Of a stretch of 64,000 nucleotides of DNA, positions 36,727 to 49,735 are shown piece by piece. Below the pieces are notes generated by a model, which ran no database searches, had not been told where the DNA came from, and saw nothing but the letters and a program-made list of their open reading frames with translations. The stretch comes from Fuerstiella marisgermanici (GTDB taxonomy: Bacteria > Planctomycetota > Planctomycetia > Planctomycetales > Planctomycetaceae): positions 2,232,001-2,296,000 of the forward strand of contig NZ_CP017641.1 in the NCBI RefSeq assembly GCF_001983935.1, in the 5' to 3' direction. A program made the position numbers and the translations under genes. Positions within the stretch are counted from its first letter, which is position 1. Each line of letters begins with the position of its first letter.

Positions 36727-36869
36727 AGCGGGTGCGGTCGAACAAATCAGTGTCGGAGCGGGACAAGACGTGTGCTGCAACGCTTGACGCCTCCATTACG
36801 CAGAAAGACGGAAGACGCGACTAAACGCGCCTCCCGCGGAACTGCGTTAAGGCGGCCAAAATATGGACT

Positions 36870-37784
36870 CTAACCAACGTTGTTGACGTGGATGTCCATC
36901 TGGGGGAATGGGATTCCGATTCCGGCTTGGTCCAATCGGTTTTTGACGGCCTCGGTGAGTTCCTCTTTGACGCCCCAGAATTCGTCTGCGGTTGTCCAGA
37001 AGCGGACCGTCCAGTTGACGGCGGAATCGCCGAGCCCACCCAAAACGACCTGATAACCTCGCCCGTCGCCTTCGACCATTTTGTCCTGCAGCGATTCGGC
37101 TGCACTGTTCAGCACTTCGCGAGTTTCGCGCAGGTCGGCGCCGTAGTCGCAGCCCACCGCGACGTCGACGCGGCGTTCCTGGTGGTGTGAAATGTTTTCG
37201 ATGGTGCCAGCTGTGATCGAAGAATTCGGAACAATGATGCGGCGGTTGTCCGGCGTATCGAAGATGGTTGTGAACAAATCGATCTCATTTACCTTGGCCG
37301 TTACGCCTGCGGCGTTAACAACGTCGCCCACTTTGAATGGACGGAACACGAGCAGCATGATCCCAGAGGCGAAGTTGCCGAGTGTGCCCTGGAATGCCAT
37401 TCCGATGGCGAAACCGGCAGCGGCAAGGATCGCGGCAAAACTTGTGACCTGAAACCCGAATCGGCCCATCACTGAGACCAACACGCTGATCATGATGCCG
37501 TAGTAGGCCACCTTGCCGACGAACTTGCCCAGCGTCTCGTCAACTCGTCTTCGTATCGGCGTACTAACGATCCGCGAGACAAACTTCGCGACCATGTAGG
37601 CAACGATGACCAACAGAATAATCTGAATGGCGGGCAATGCGTACTGCTGAATCAGTGGCCAGGCTTGTTCGAAGTCGCCTCGTTTCAGCCCATCAAGGGC
37701 ATTCTTAACGTCTTCGCCGGCCTTCGTTGCGACGCTTTCAAACTGCTGCTGAGTCTCTGCCGATTCTTCCTGAAAGGGGACCAT
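36870..37784 (-). CDS. mscS: MscS-family mechanosensitive channel
   Basis: 304 residues. Mechanosensitive channel of small conductance, which opens under membrane tension to release solutes in hypo-osmotic shock. A short N-terminal helix is followed by three membrane segments (about 48-70, 88-110 and 118-145). The pore-lining helix is GFAIGMAFQGTLGNFASG, then the beta domain (FRPFKVGDVVNAAG, VPNSSITAGTIEN) and the C-terminal cytoplasmic domain ending FPQMDIHVNN. Length is that of the small MscS type. AGGAG lies nine bases before ATG 37784. Apparently monocistronic. Confidence 0.95.
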   Translation of the reverse strand: MVPFQEESAETQQQFESVATKAGEDVKNALDGLKRGDFEQAWPLIQQYALPAIQIILLVIVAYMVAKFVSRIVSTPIRRRVDETLGKFVGKVAYYGIMISVLVSVMGRFGFQVTSFAAILAAAGFAIGMAFQGTLGNFASGIMLLVFRPFKVGDVVNAAGVTAKVNEIDLFTTIFDTPDNRRIIVPNSSITAGTIENISHHQERRVDVAVGCDYGADLRETREVLNSAAESLQDKMVEGDGRGYQVVLGGLGDSAVNWTVRFWTTADEFWGVKEELTEAVKNRLDQAGIGIPFPQMDIHVNNVG

Positions 37785-37941
37785 CCTTGGCTACTCCTGG
37801 TGTTCTGACTGTAGGTGAATTGCTTTGTCTGGCCCGCAATCGATCGTTCAAAACCTGCGCAGTTGCGCAGGGGGTAGGTTATCGGCGAGGCGTTTTTGTT
37901 GAAAGATCAACGTGCCGCAGCCAAAGTGGTCCGAGATATCG

Positions 37942-40356
37942 CTACTTTCCCAGCGCACTCATCCCGTGCGGTGCGAAGTGAATCATCTGAGCAGCCCCTT
38001 TGCCGAATTCGTGATTAGCCTCGCGCGGGACTGCGGCTCGAAACCCTTCGCGAAGAACGCGTAGATGTTCTGTGTTACCGGTGAGGGTTCCTTCATACGC
38101 CAGAGCCTCAACAGACAGCATGAACAGCGGGTACGGAGCCTTCGACGACAGTGGGCACGCCGTATAGCGGAACGTCATGACGTCTTCCTGCCAGCACTCG
38201 CGAATCATTTGGTCAATGCCCGCCGTGATTGCCTTCAGCACCTCGGGATCGCCAGTCAGACGATGATACCGCGACAGGGCACACAGCGTCATCCCCTCCA
38301 TAAACGGCACATTCCCTTCGCAACGTTCGTCGTCGTCTTCATGCAGACAATGGCCTTTGGCGAGCCGAACCACCCAGCCTCGGTCCCAGTCGATTTCGCG
38401 TTTCATCACCTGCCAGTTTTTCGTGGCAGCCTCGAGGTACTTCTTGTCGCCAGTGGCTTCGTAAGCATGCAACACCATAATCATTGGCCAGCCGATCGCT
38501 CGAATATGGTCGCCATATTTCGTCGGCATGTGCCGAACCATCGCGTCGGCCATCTGCAGCGCCACTTCGCGGCCTCGCCGGTCACCGGTTAAGTGGTAGT
38601 AGTCCAAATCCCCGGACAGCCACACGTGCCCGAAGTTTGTGCTGTGTCCCATCTGATAGGTTTTGCTGACCGGCAGTGGAGCATCTTCGTAGTAGCCGCC
38701 GGTATGGTTCAGGCAGTGGAGCCAGATTTCTCCGCCCTGCGGCGGTGCTCCCCACGGATTGTTCAGATGCGGATTCGTTGCGTGGACCACGTCGACGTCG
38801 ATGTGATGTCGAGCTGCCTGCTCGGCGCGGGAGAAGTAGCGTCGGTCGCCGCTCCGCAAATATTGTAAAAACAGGCCGTGAGCCAGGTCGTATTCGAGGT
38901 TCCCCCAGTTGACTCGCCGTTCTCCAAACCAGTCGCCGTAGTTCAACATGCCGTACTCGCGCACTTTGTCGCGACGAGCGAGATGAGCGTCAATCGCGTG
39001 ATCCAACCACGCGTCATAGCCAAAGAATTTGGCCGGATCGGCTGGCAGTAAGCGACCGGCGGCGTTCGTGCTGCACGCATACTCCGGGTCGCATGTCGCC
39101 AACAGTGGGTCTTCGGCGGCTGTGTAGAAGTCTGCGAGCGACTTTGGATCATCACGTCCCGAAAGAAACCGAAACCACATTTCGTGAGTCTTTGCCAGTC
39201 CCACCTTGAACGTGTGTTGCCCATCGCGAATGTGGTAGAAAAGTTTGTTCTCTTCTTCCAGCGGCTTGTTGGCGTAAAGTTTAGCGGGCAGTTCCGGGCA
39301 GAGGCCAATACTCTGCGACGTGGCGTTGACCGTCAGACTTTTGGGCCAGTTTTGCCACAGTTCACGCAGTCCAATCGCCACGCCCGCTTCATCGTCGCCG
39401 CTGGCAATCCAGCCGGGAGCCCGTTCACCCGCCGGCTGCCCGTTGTGCTCATAGTGGCGTTCATCGGATTGAAACAATCGATTCTCACCATTCGCCGCTG
39501 CGGCAGGTTGTGTTTTTGCGTCGAGAACACTCCAGCCACTGCGAGAACCAGAACGGCGGCCGCTCGGTTGGTCGACGTACACTTCGAGCTTCTTTATCGA
39601 CGTCATCAAAGACGCCTGGTGATCATTAATGAACGTATAGCTACAGCGCACCCAAGGCTTGTCACGGTAGGCGTGCAGCCGGACAACATAACGAAACAGT
39701 GAACCGTCGTCCGACACATGCTTCCCTTCAAACCGGACGCTGGCACGCAGCGGGCCGGACGCTTCAATCACGGTGCTCTCCGGCGCGCCGAGGCGAAATT
39801 CATTTCCCAGACCATCCATCAGCAGCACGCCCGAATTCTTGTCGTGCAGCAACAGCTCGTCCTGTGAGACACGTCGGTCGTTGTTCCGATCCAAACTGAC
39901 GCGTCCGAGCAGGCTGGCATGATTCCCGCCGGGACGCAGTTCGAGCGGTCCGGTATTGATCAGCACGCTGCCATCGTCTTCCTGCCGGATGGAAACCGGA
40001 TCGGGCACTGCAGTTGACGTTACGCCCGTCCCGAAACGAAGTTCCAGAGTTCGGCGCTGCTTCGCTTTGAGGTCGATTTGAAAGTCGAGCAGCAACCAAC
40101 GGATCGAACCGTCCGGCCACGTGGCCAGAGTTTCTGTTTGCAGAGGCAGCTTCTGACCGGCATCGGTCGTGAGCACGACCTGATCGGCCTCCGTGAGACT
40201 TCCCTGTGCGAATGGGATGCCCGAAGTCACGGGCCAACTTTGACGATCAACGCCACTTGGTTCTTCAACCGTTATCGGAACGGTTCCTGCCTGAACTACG
40301 GACGCGGCAGTCAGCAGGATGGCGACGGTAGTAACGCTGTTGCGAAGCGACATCAT
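37942..40356 (-). CDS. PcRGLX/YetA-like exported protein (putative exo-rhamnogalacturonan lyase type)
   Basis: 804 residues with a signal peptide ending SVVQAG. The N-terminal part (about 25-110: TSGIPFAQGSL, WPDGSIRWLLLDFQ) matches the RIFT-barrel start of PcRGLX/YetA-like proteins. A second beta domain and a long C-terminal alpha/alpha toroid follow (about 430-790, with HLNNPWGAPPQGGEIWLHCL and HSTNFGHVWLSGDLDYYHLTG). The characterised fungal member is an exo-acting rhamnogalacturonan lyase; the substrate here is an inference. ATG 40356 overlaps the end of the upstream beta-helix gene by four bases, a coupled start. Confidence 0.85.
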   Translation of the reverse strand: MMSLRNSVTTVAILLTAASVVQAGTVPITVEEPSGVDRQSWPVTSGIPFAQGSLTEADQVVLTTDAGQKLPLQTETLATWPDGSIRWLLLDFQIDLKAKQRRTLELRFGTGVTSTAVPDPVSIRQEDDGSVLINTGPLELRPGGNHASLLGRVSLDRNNDRRVSQDELLLHDKNSGVLLMDGLGNEFRLGAPESTVIEASGPLRASVRFEGKHVSDDGSLFRYVVRLHAYRDKPWVRCSYTFINDHQASLMTSIKKLEVYVDQPSGRRSGSRSGWSVLDAKTQPAAAANGENRLFQSDERHYEHNGQPAGERAPGWIASGDDEAGVAIGLRELWQNWPKSLTVNATSQSIGLCPELPAKLYANKPLEEENKLFYHIRDGQHTFKVGLAKTHEMWFRFLSGRDDPKSLADFYTAAEDPLLATCDPEYACSTNAAGRLLPADPAKFFGYDAWLDHAIDAHLARRDKVREYGMLNYGDWFGERRVNWGNLEYDLAHGLFLQYLRSGDRRYFSRAEQAARHHIDVDVVHATNPHLNNPWGAPPQGGEIWLHCLNHTGGYYEDAPLPVSKTYQMGHSTNFGHVWLSGDLDYYHLTGDRRGREVALQMADAMVRHMPTKYGDHIRAIGWPMIMVLHAYEATGDKKYLEAATKNWQVMKREIDWDRGWVVRLAKGHCLHEDDDERCEGNVPFMEGMTLCALSRYHRLTGDPEVLKAITAGIDQMIRECWQEDVMTFRYTACPLSSKAPYPLFMLSVEALAYEGTLTGNTEHLRVLREGFRAAVPREANHEFGKGAAQMIHFAPHGMSALGK

Positions 40357-41909
40357 GGTGTGGATTCTTTTCGTTTGGTGAGCTGTGCCTGGTAAAGGTT
40401 GGCAGGTTTAAGCTGGCGATTTTTCAGAGGCTCGAACCATCGACCCTTAACGTCCGTGATGGCAGCTGCGCTGGACGACACTCCGACCATGTTCATCAGG
40501 TCCGGCCCCCAGCCTTTCGGCCAGGTCTGCGGTTGGCGTGAGCGGATGTTCCAGAACGTTTCCCACGCGCCAGAATGACGGCCCAGTGCTGAGCCGCCGC
40601 CCGATTGAAACATGCGCGTCCCTTCACCTAAATCAATGTCCGTAGACAGGTTCGCGTGGTTTGCGTAACGATGGTGATCGAAGCAGAGATCGACTCCGCT
40701 ACCATCGGCAGCGACGTTGCCCGCCGAACCGTGAGTGACGGTGATGTCGTGCATGAAATGCGTTCGAAATTCGAAGCCCGTTAGCAGGTTGTCCTGGCCG
40801 CTGAGAGTGATTCCATGGTGACCGGTCACTTTGCGGCTGCGTTCCGGAGCGCGTTCTGAGTCGAATTCGATACCGCTTAACGTCACATTCGCGCCTCGGA
40901 CAAAAATGCCGCTGTCCGAGTTGTGAATCCACAGGTTGCGAGCCCAACAATTGCGAACGCCGCTAAACGCCATCGCGTTGTAGCCCAGTTCAGTAAAGTG
41001 GCCTTTGTACGGTTCTTCGGGAAATTCAAAACCGAGATCTTCGATGCCAACCTCTTCGACCGTGCTTGCCGCCGATGAAATTCTCGGCTTCCACTCGCGA
41101 CGAACGTCCGTCCGCAGCGGCCGATCAAAGTCAATCCGTCTTGCGGCCTCGTCGATGTTGACGATGCGAGCGATGAAGGACACGCGAGTTCGGCTGCCGA
41201 GTTTTTCGATTGGACCGGGATCATCGGCATACAGGTAGCGAGCCAGCGTTTGCTGTTTGGTGTCGGCCATCTGCAAGCGGAACTCGTCACCGACCTGCAG
41301 ACCGCTCACGTCAGACACGCTAAGTGATAGTGCACCACGCTTGGCGTCCGCGGTCACGCTTGCCAAAGTTTTGTCCGGTGTTGAACCGCTGATGGTTATG
41401 AATCCGCCCGACCATGAATAGTTGCTCGTCCGAGCTCCCCCCGTGGTCGCTCCCCAATTGGGTTTCACTTCGTTTAATGGTTTAGGGAATTTGAGGACGG
41501 ACTGCCGACTACCCGCTCCCTTTAACGACGTGCCGGTTGTGTCGAACGTTAGAAAGTCGGTGATCACGTAGGTTCCCGGCGGCACCAGAATCGTCTTACC
41601 GGCCGACTGTGCGATGGCTTTCTGAAACGCTTTGGTGTCGTCTGTCTTGCCGTCGCCCGCCGCACCGAAATCTTTGACGGAACAATCGGGGTTGAGTGCC
41701 GGTAGGGGCTTCTTGCCCTGGTGGTACCCCGCCCAGGAAAAATCGGGCAGGCGACTTTCGGCCGTCCATTTTTCACCCGCACGTCCCCACAGTTCCGAGA
41801 TCAGGGGCTCCGCCGCAGACGCAGCGTTGACGAGGACCGCCATCAAACAAAGGGCGGTCGCAGCCGAAATATTGGCCGCATGAGACATGGCGAAACGAAT
41901 TCGAAACAA
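40353..41909 (-). CDS. Exported pectate-lyase-like right-handed beta-helix protein
   Basis: 518 residues. I choose TTG 41909 because GGAG lies seven bases upstream and because it gives the signal peptide two N-terminal arginines; ATG 41888 (MSHAANI) is the alternative and lacks a ribosome site. After the signal peptide the pectate-lyase-3 signature appears: VKDFGAAGDGKTDDTKAFQKA (about residues 72-92), then ILVPPGTYVI. Parallel beta-helix coils follow (NCWARNLWIHNSDSGIFVRG, GIEFDSER, GITLSGQDNLLTGFEF). Such proteins cleave or bind uronic-acid polysaccharides. The stop overlaps the start of the PcRGLX/YetA-like gene, so the pair probably acts on the same pectin-like glycan. Confidence 0.88.
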   Translation of the reverse strand: MFRIRFAMSHAANISAATALCLMAVLVNAASAAEPLISELWGRAGEKWTAESRLPDFSWAGYHQGKKPLPALNPDCSVKDFGAAGDGKTDDTKAFQKAIAQSAGKTILVPPGTYVITDFLTFDTTGTSLKGAGSRQSVLKFPKPLNEVKPNWGATTGGARTSNYSWSGGFITISGSTPDKTLASVTADAKRGALSLSVSDVSGLQVGDEFRLQMADTKQQTLARYLYADDPGPIEKLGSRTRVSFIARIVNIDEAARRIDFDRPLRTDVRREWKPRISSAASTVEEVGIEDLGFEFPEEPYKGHFTELGYNAMAFSGVRNCWARNLWIHNSDSGIFVRGANVTLSGIEFDSERAPERSRKVTGHHGITLSGQDNLLTGFEFRTHFMHDITVTHGSAGNVAADGSGVDLCFDHHRYANHANLSTDIDLGEGTRMFQSGGGSALGRHSGAWETFWNIRSRQPQTWPKGWGPDLMNMVGVSSSAAAITDVKGRWFEPLKNRQLKPANLYQAQLTKRKESTP

Positions 41910-43013
41910 GTGATAACTCCTCAGAAGTTGCTGCCAGAAACGCTGCGAAACGTAGAGGCTTCCGATCATGCGACGGGAATTTGAACAGGGAAGTAGCCGT
42001 CGGTATCGGACGGCTCGGACAGTTACGTGGCACGATGTGAAATTGTCACGGGAAGCTTTCGAGTCAATTTTTCGTCCCGCAGCATCTGATGAGCGCGCAT
42101 GGCAGTTCTCTGCGAGGGGGAAAGCAAAAGTGGCAGCAGGAATGCTGATGGTGGGTATACAGGAAGGTGGGACGCGTGGTTTCGCGTGGCCTGATAATAC
42201 GCGAAAAACACGCTGCAGTCCATTATCAACGCTGCGGAGCAAGCTTTGAACTTCGCCGACCGCGTTCCAGTGACTCCGTGCAAACGCGCGAATTCGCGTA
42301 AGCGTTCACTCCTGATTCGGTCAGCTGACTGTGGTAACCGGTCGCCGCGCGGCGTGAGGACACTTCCTTATGGAGGACTCGTGACTTCACCACGCAGCAC
42401 ATCGCCGACTCCAAATTCATTCGCCCCAAAAGCATGATCGCCGCGTAGCAGTACGAATTTTTGTGAGGTCAAAGCCATTCGGGGGAAAGCACTGAGAGTA
42501 CCGCGATCGGTGCCCAGTGAAGCTGTACCGGTTAGGCAGACTGCTGAAACGCCGGAGATTCTTTCACGGACTCCGAATCTGCGACTGAGGCTTCTTTTGA
42601 CAAGGCCGGACACCTGTCTTAGTCAATCCTTGGCAGTCTGGGACAAACAGACGTTTGATGACTGCCGTGGCTGACGATCAAACTCAATGCTGCGGTGTTG
42701 AGAATCCTGTCTCATACCCTGCGAAGCCCGTATGGATGGAACGACCTGCGAAAGGTGCCATCTTTCCGAAATCGGCATCAGGCTTCGCTCGAGAACACGG
42801 CCTTCAAAGAAGATCGGTTTCTTGCCAATTCTTTTCGGCATCACAGCACTCAGACGGCACACTCTTACCGGGACGGAATCCGGTGGCACGAGGAATCAAC
42901 AACGGATCGTATTCAATGAGATCTCCTCGTCTCGACTCCCATCCCGTTCGGCGCGACCACGTCTCACCAGTCTCTCTGGCGCGGCCGAACCTTTTGCAAG
43001 AGGTGATTACTTT
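41910..43013. other. Gene-poor divergent region, 1,104 bp
   Basis: Lies between the leftward beta-helix gene and the rightward DUF1571 gene, so it holds both promoters. Frames here (for example 42368-42613 on the minus strand, 42655-43020 on the plus strand) overlap on several strands and have no recognisable content. Part may be decayed coding sequence. GAGG at 42999-43002 serves the downstream gene. Confidence 0.5.
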
Positions 43014-44021
43014 ATGCTGAAATCCAGCCACAGGAACTCATCAGGCCGACGCAACTTTGTGGCCGCCTGTGCCACTGCGTTTAGTGTTGGAGTTCTCTAT
43101 TGCAGTTTCGATTCGGTTCCCGCCGGCGAAGACGTGTCCGTTGCTCGCACGAACACGCTGAATACATTTATCCAGGAGAGCCAGGTTCCACTGCCTCCGG
43201 AAGCATCTACCATCCTGGACTCCGCCACGGTCGACGCAGACGCAGATTCTTCTGCCGTCGCGCAACCAGCTCAGCCGATTGCGGCAACCGAAGGCGGCGT
43301 ACTGGACAGCATGGACACACTGAAGTTCTGTACGCTAATGCTGCAGGACGGTGCTCGCTTTATGGAGAACATGAGCGACTACACGATTCAATTTCATAAA
43401 GAAGAACGCATCAACGGCGACATGCAGGCGCCTCAAGCGATCGACATGAAGGTTCAACACACGCCGCACTTTGCAGTTTATATGAAGTGGCGCACAGGTG
43501 ATCGCGGTCGTCAGGTTCTGTACAGCGAAGAATACGACGACGGCTGCATGGTTGTAAAATTCGGCGGGTTCAAAAAGATTCTGCCCGCGTTGAAAGTTGA
43601 TCCCAACTGTGCCAATGCCATGGCAGAATCTCGCTATCCAGTGACGGAAGCCGGTATCCTGGGAATGATTCGCCAAATCCTGGCTTACCGAGAACGAGAC
43701 CTCAAACGCGGCCACGGCGTAACCTGCGTGCGACTCGCGGATCAGGAATTCGACCAGAGAAAGTGCTACACGTTCCTGCTGAAGTATGACAGCCCGGAAT
43801 ACTGCAAGATGTATCGCAAGAGCATCATGATGGTCGATGCTCGCTATCACATCCCCGTGATGATGCGAAACTTTACCTGGGCCAAAGATGCAGAAGGCCT
43901 GTCGGAAGAAGAACTGGATAAACAGACGCTGATTGAGAACTATTCATTCACGAACCTGAACACCAGCACCAAACTGGCCAGCCGCGACTTCAGCCGCGAG
44001 AACCCTCGCTACCGAATGTAA
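43014..44021 (+). CDS. Exported DUF1571 family protein
   Basis: 335 residues from ATG 43014, with GAGG twelve bases upstream. The frame is open to 42732, but the extra part is Arg/Ser-rich and not conserved-looking. A basic N-terminus and hydrophobic segment (NFVAACATAFSVGVLYCSF) act as an export signal. A low-complexity Ala/Asp/Pro stretch follows, then the DUF1571 core (YTIQFHKEERINGDM, PHFAVYMKWRTGDRGRQVLY, VVKFGGFKKILPAL), a LolA-like beta-sheet fold. By analogy it may handle lipid or lipoprotein in the periplasm, but no function is established. A strong terminator follows. Confidence 0.88.
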   Translation: MLKSSHRNSSGRRNFVAACATAFSVGVLYCSFDSVPAGEDVSVARTNTLNTFIQESQVPLPPEASTILDSATVDADADSSAVAQPAQPIAATEGGVLDSMDTLKFCTLMLQDGARFMENMSDYTIQFHKEERINGDMQAPQAIDMKVQHTPHFAVYMKWRTGDRGRQVLYSEEYDDGCMVVKFGGFKKILPALKVDPNCANAMAESRYPVTEAGILGMIRQILAYRERDLKRGHGVTCVRLADQEFDQRKCYTFLLKYDSPEYCKMYRKSIMMVDARYHIPVMMRNFTWAKDAEGLSEEELDKQTLIENYSFTNLNTSTKLASRDFSRENPRYRM

Positions 44022-44050
44022 CCGGCAGTTGAAAATCTAAGCAAAACAGA

Positions 44051-44081
44051 AGCCCGGCTCATCACAAAGCCGGGCTTTTTT
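44051..44081 (+). terminator. Rho-independent terminator after the DUF1571 gene
   Basis: AGCCCGGCT (44051-44059) pairs with AGCCGGGCT (44068-44076) around an eight-base loop, followed by TTTTTT. It is about 30 bases after the stop. A T-rich tract on the other strand means it may also serve the convergent methyltransferase transcript. Confidence 0.93.
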
Positions 44082-44216
44082 CGTTGAGACTGCAAGCTGC
44101 CTCGCGTTCCATCGGTCAGCTACGGGATTTTGGACCGACCAGTCGGTTCATCGGCTCGCAGTCCTAAGAACGCGAGCCGCACGTGCCACGTGCCTGCCAA
44201 CCGTCCGGTCCAAGGG

Positions 44217-45380
44217 CTATCGCCGCGAAACGATCACGTCGTATTGGCCAAACTTGTGAGGGGTCGCGTTGGCGAAGAGTTCAATCATGCGGTTTTCGTG
44301 CCAATCCAGACGCTTCGTCACGACATGGACCAAACCGCCGGGACGCAGAGTTTCGGCGGCCGACTGGAGAAACAGTTCAGAGATTCGGAAGTCCGAGTAA
44401 TACGGCGGGTTGCACAAAAACACATCGTGCTGCCCGGCGTCCGGCACAACGCCATTCGACGTAAGCATGGCCGACACATTGGTCGCGTCGTTTAACGCGG
44501 CAGTTTCCTGAGTCGCCTGGACGGCACGCGCATGGCTGTCGACGGCGAGTACGCTCGCATCAGGAAACCGGAGTGCCGCAGCGGTGGACACGCTCCCGCA
44601 GCCGCTCCCCATTTCCACAATTTTCCGCACGGGCTTTTTGCGAAACTTCGGGTATTCGGCGACCAGATCCAGTGAACGGATCAACGCCCGCGCGCCGGCG
44701 TCGACTCGGCGGTGCGAAAACACGCCGGGCCGCGACACGCAACGAATTAATCGCTCACCGTCGCGGAATGCGAACTCATTGCGAAAGCACTTCTGCTTGT
44801 TCTGCTGGTCACTTTGCCGCGAAATATAGCACACGCCGTGCTTATCCTTCACGACTGTGGTGCGTCCGATTGTGTCCTTCAAATGTTGGTGCAGCCAGTG
44901 ATCTTTCGGGTTGTTCGACGAAACAATCAGCCGGCCGCCGGGCTTCAACTGATTGGCGGCCGCTTGCAGCAGGTCGCGGGTGAGTTCTGCCGAACTTTTC
45001 GAATCGGTAGGAAACACGACGGTGTCGAATTCGCCGGGGGGCAAATCGGGCGTGCAAAACAATTCGACGTCAGAATCGGCCGCCACATCGTCATCGTCGG
45101 ACAAAGCGTTCACGATGGCGGTTAAGTAGAAGTGTTCGCACGTGAAAATTTTCCAGATAACTTCAGGCCGCTCGCGGATCAGGTGTTTGCCTAAAGCGGT
45201 ACCGGTGGTCAGGATCATCAACACGTTGCCCGGCAGAATCTTATCTGCCTGAGCGAGAATCAATCGATCGGCTACACCTCGCGGCAGACCGGCCGGTTTG
45301 CGCCCGTCTGTCGCCCCGCCGCCACCAGTGCGGCGGCGTTTGGAAGGTTTCGATTTACGACTGCGGCGTTCACTTTTCAC
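44217..45380 (-). CDS. RsmC/RlmG-type class I SAM methyltransferase
   Basis: 387 residues. A basic Arg/Lys/Gly-rich N-terminal tail (about 30 residues) may bind RNA. It has two tandem Rossmann-like halves. The N-terminal one is degenerate. The C-terminal one has the SAM motif EMGSGCGSVSTAAAL and the catalytic NPPYYSDF, as in RsmC and RlmG, which methylate guanine N2 of 16S or 23S rRNA. Which rRNA position is modified cannot be told. The start appears to be GTG 45380, overlapping the last 11 bases of fetB; there is no clear ribosome site, so translational coupling is likely. Confidence 0.85.
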   Translation of the reverse strand: MKSERRSRKSKPSKRRRTGGGGATDGRKPAGLPRGVADRLILAQADKILPGNVLMILTTGTALGKHLIRERPEVIWKIFTCEHFYLTAIVNALSDDDDVAADSDVELFCTPDLPPGEFDTVVFPTDSKSSAELTRDLLQAAANQLKPGGRLIVSSNNPKDHWLHQHLKDTIGRTTVVKDKHGVCYISRQSDQQNKQKCFRNEFAFRDGERLIRCVSRPGVFSHRRVDAGARALIRSLDLVAEYPKFRKKPVRKIVEMGSGCGSVSTAAALRFPDASVLAVDSHARAVQATQETAALNDATNVSAMLTSNGVVPDAGQHDVFLCNPPYYSDFRISELFLQSAAETLRPGGLVHVVTKRLDWHENRMIELFANATPHKFGQYDVIVSRR

Positions 45381-46167
45381 TGGGAGGTGTCCAAGGTGTC
45401 CAAGAAGACGGATTGATTTCAGGTGTTTCAGGATTCTTCAAGGCATCATCGCCGTCGCCGGCGGGTTTCAGGTCGCGGATCAAGTGCAGAAAAATGGCGA
45501 CAGACATGCCCGTCGATCCAAACATCATGCACATCACCATAATCTGGTAGCGAGCCGCGATGACTGGCGAAACTCCGGCCAGTACTTGCCCTGTCATCAT
45601 GCCAGGGATCGACACCAGCCCTACGGCGAACAGCGAGTTCGTGATCGGAATCAACGCCGCTTCCAGGGCCGTCTGCCGTGAGACGATTCTATCGGTGCCG
45701 CGCCCGATTTCCGACTGAAACCGTTCTACCGCCAGGCTGACGGCATTCATGCAGTTGGAAAAGATCATGCCGGCCAGCGGAATGACCAGATTGGGCTCGT
45801 ACCACGGCGTTGGCTGCAGCACGCCTTGAGTAATCACCACCAACGTTACGCCGCCGCCAACTAAAATGGCGAGCATCGCTTTGCCGAGCAATTCAGTCCG
45901 CTGTTTGACGACGACTCGCAATGAGATCCAACTGGCCGCTGTCAGCATCACGGCAAGTACCGCGATGACGATCAGCGAACTGTCTGCTTCGAAGATCGAT
46001 TCCAGCACAAAACCCAGCAGCAGCAACTGCAGCAGCATACGAGCGATCGCCATCAGCGACGTCTTGGTCCCGACCGCCCAATGGTTCAGGATCAGCAGGA
46101 CGACAACAACAGGAATCAGCGCGAGGGCCAGTCGTTCGAGCGGTATTACCTCGGCGGCGAACGTCAT
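45370..46167 (-). CDS. fetB: FetB-type (UPF0014) ABC transporter permease
   Basis: 265 residues from ATG 46167; the frame extends to 46239 without family likeness. Seven hydrophobic segments are visible. Conserved segments include NHWAVGTKTSLMAIARMLLQLLLLG, PLAGMIFSNCMNAVSLAVERF, EAALIPITNSLFAVGLVSIPGMMTGQVLAG and MVMCMMFGSTGMSVAI. In E. coli FetAB is an iron exporter and YbbM is its permease. The ATPase FetA is not next to it here, so either it is elsewhere or the permease works with another ATPase. Overlaps the methyltransferase gene downstream. Confidence 0.9.
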   Translation of the reverse strand: MTFAAEVIPLERLALALIPVVVVLLILNHWAVGTKTSLMAIARMLLQLLLLGFVLESIFEADSSLIVIAVLAVMLTAASWISLRVVVKQRTELLGKAMLAILVGGGVTLVVITQGVLQPTPWYEPNLVIPLAGMIFSNCMNAVSLAVERFQSEIGRGTDRIVSRQTALEAALIPITNSLFAVGLVSIPGMMTGQVLAGVSPVIAARYQIMVMCMMFGSTGMSVAIFLHLIRDLKPAGDGDDALKNPETPEINPSSWTPWTPPSEK

Positions 46168-46402
46168 GACTGAGAATGGTCCGGGCTGGAATAGAAAGTG
46201 TTTACAAACCACTTCGTCCGCAGTCTGTTTTGCGACCAATCACTGGAGCGGAGAAAGATCGACGCAGAGTTTGCCGCGTAGAAAGGATCCGCACTGTGCG
46301 CAACTGCCCGCGTCAATGACTCCTTCCCCAAACAAAACTTCGTCCGTTGAACCTCCGCCCTAAGCTCCGTTAGGACGAGAGGTTGAATACGCGAGTTGAA
46401 AC

Positions 46403-49735
<3,333 letters not shown>

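Larger units (their letters stand above)
35844..36869. other. Gene-poor region, 1,026 bp
   Basis: Upstream of the DUF1559 gene and beyond the 3' end of mscS. Frames at 36095-36430 (+), 36328-36618 (-) and 36532-36873 (+) overlap each other, are rich in Arg, Ser, Ala and Cys, and have no recognisable content, so none is called. A hairpin (36488-36518) and a 14-bp palindrome (36713-36726) are present. It could be decayed coding sequence or an untranslated RNA locus; the sequence does not decide. Confidence 0.5.
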
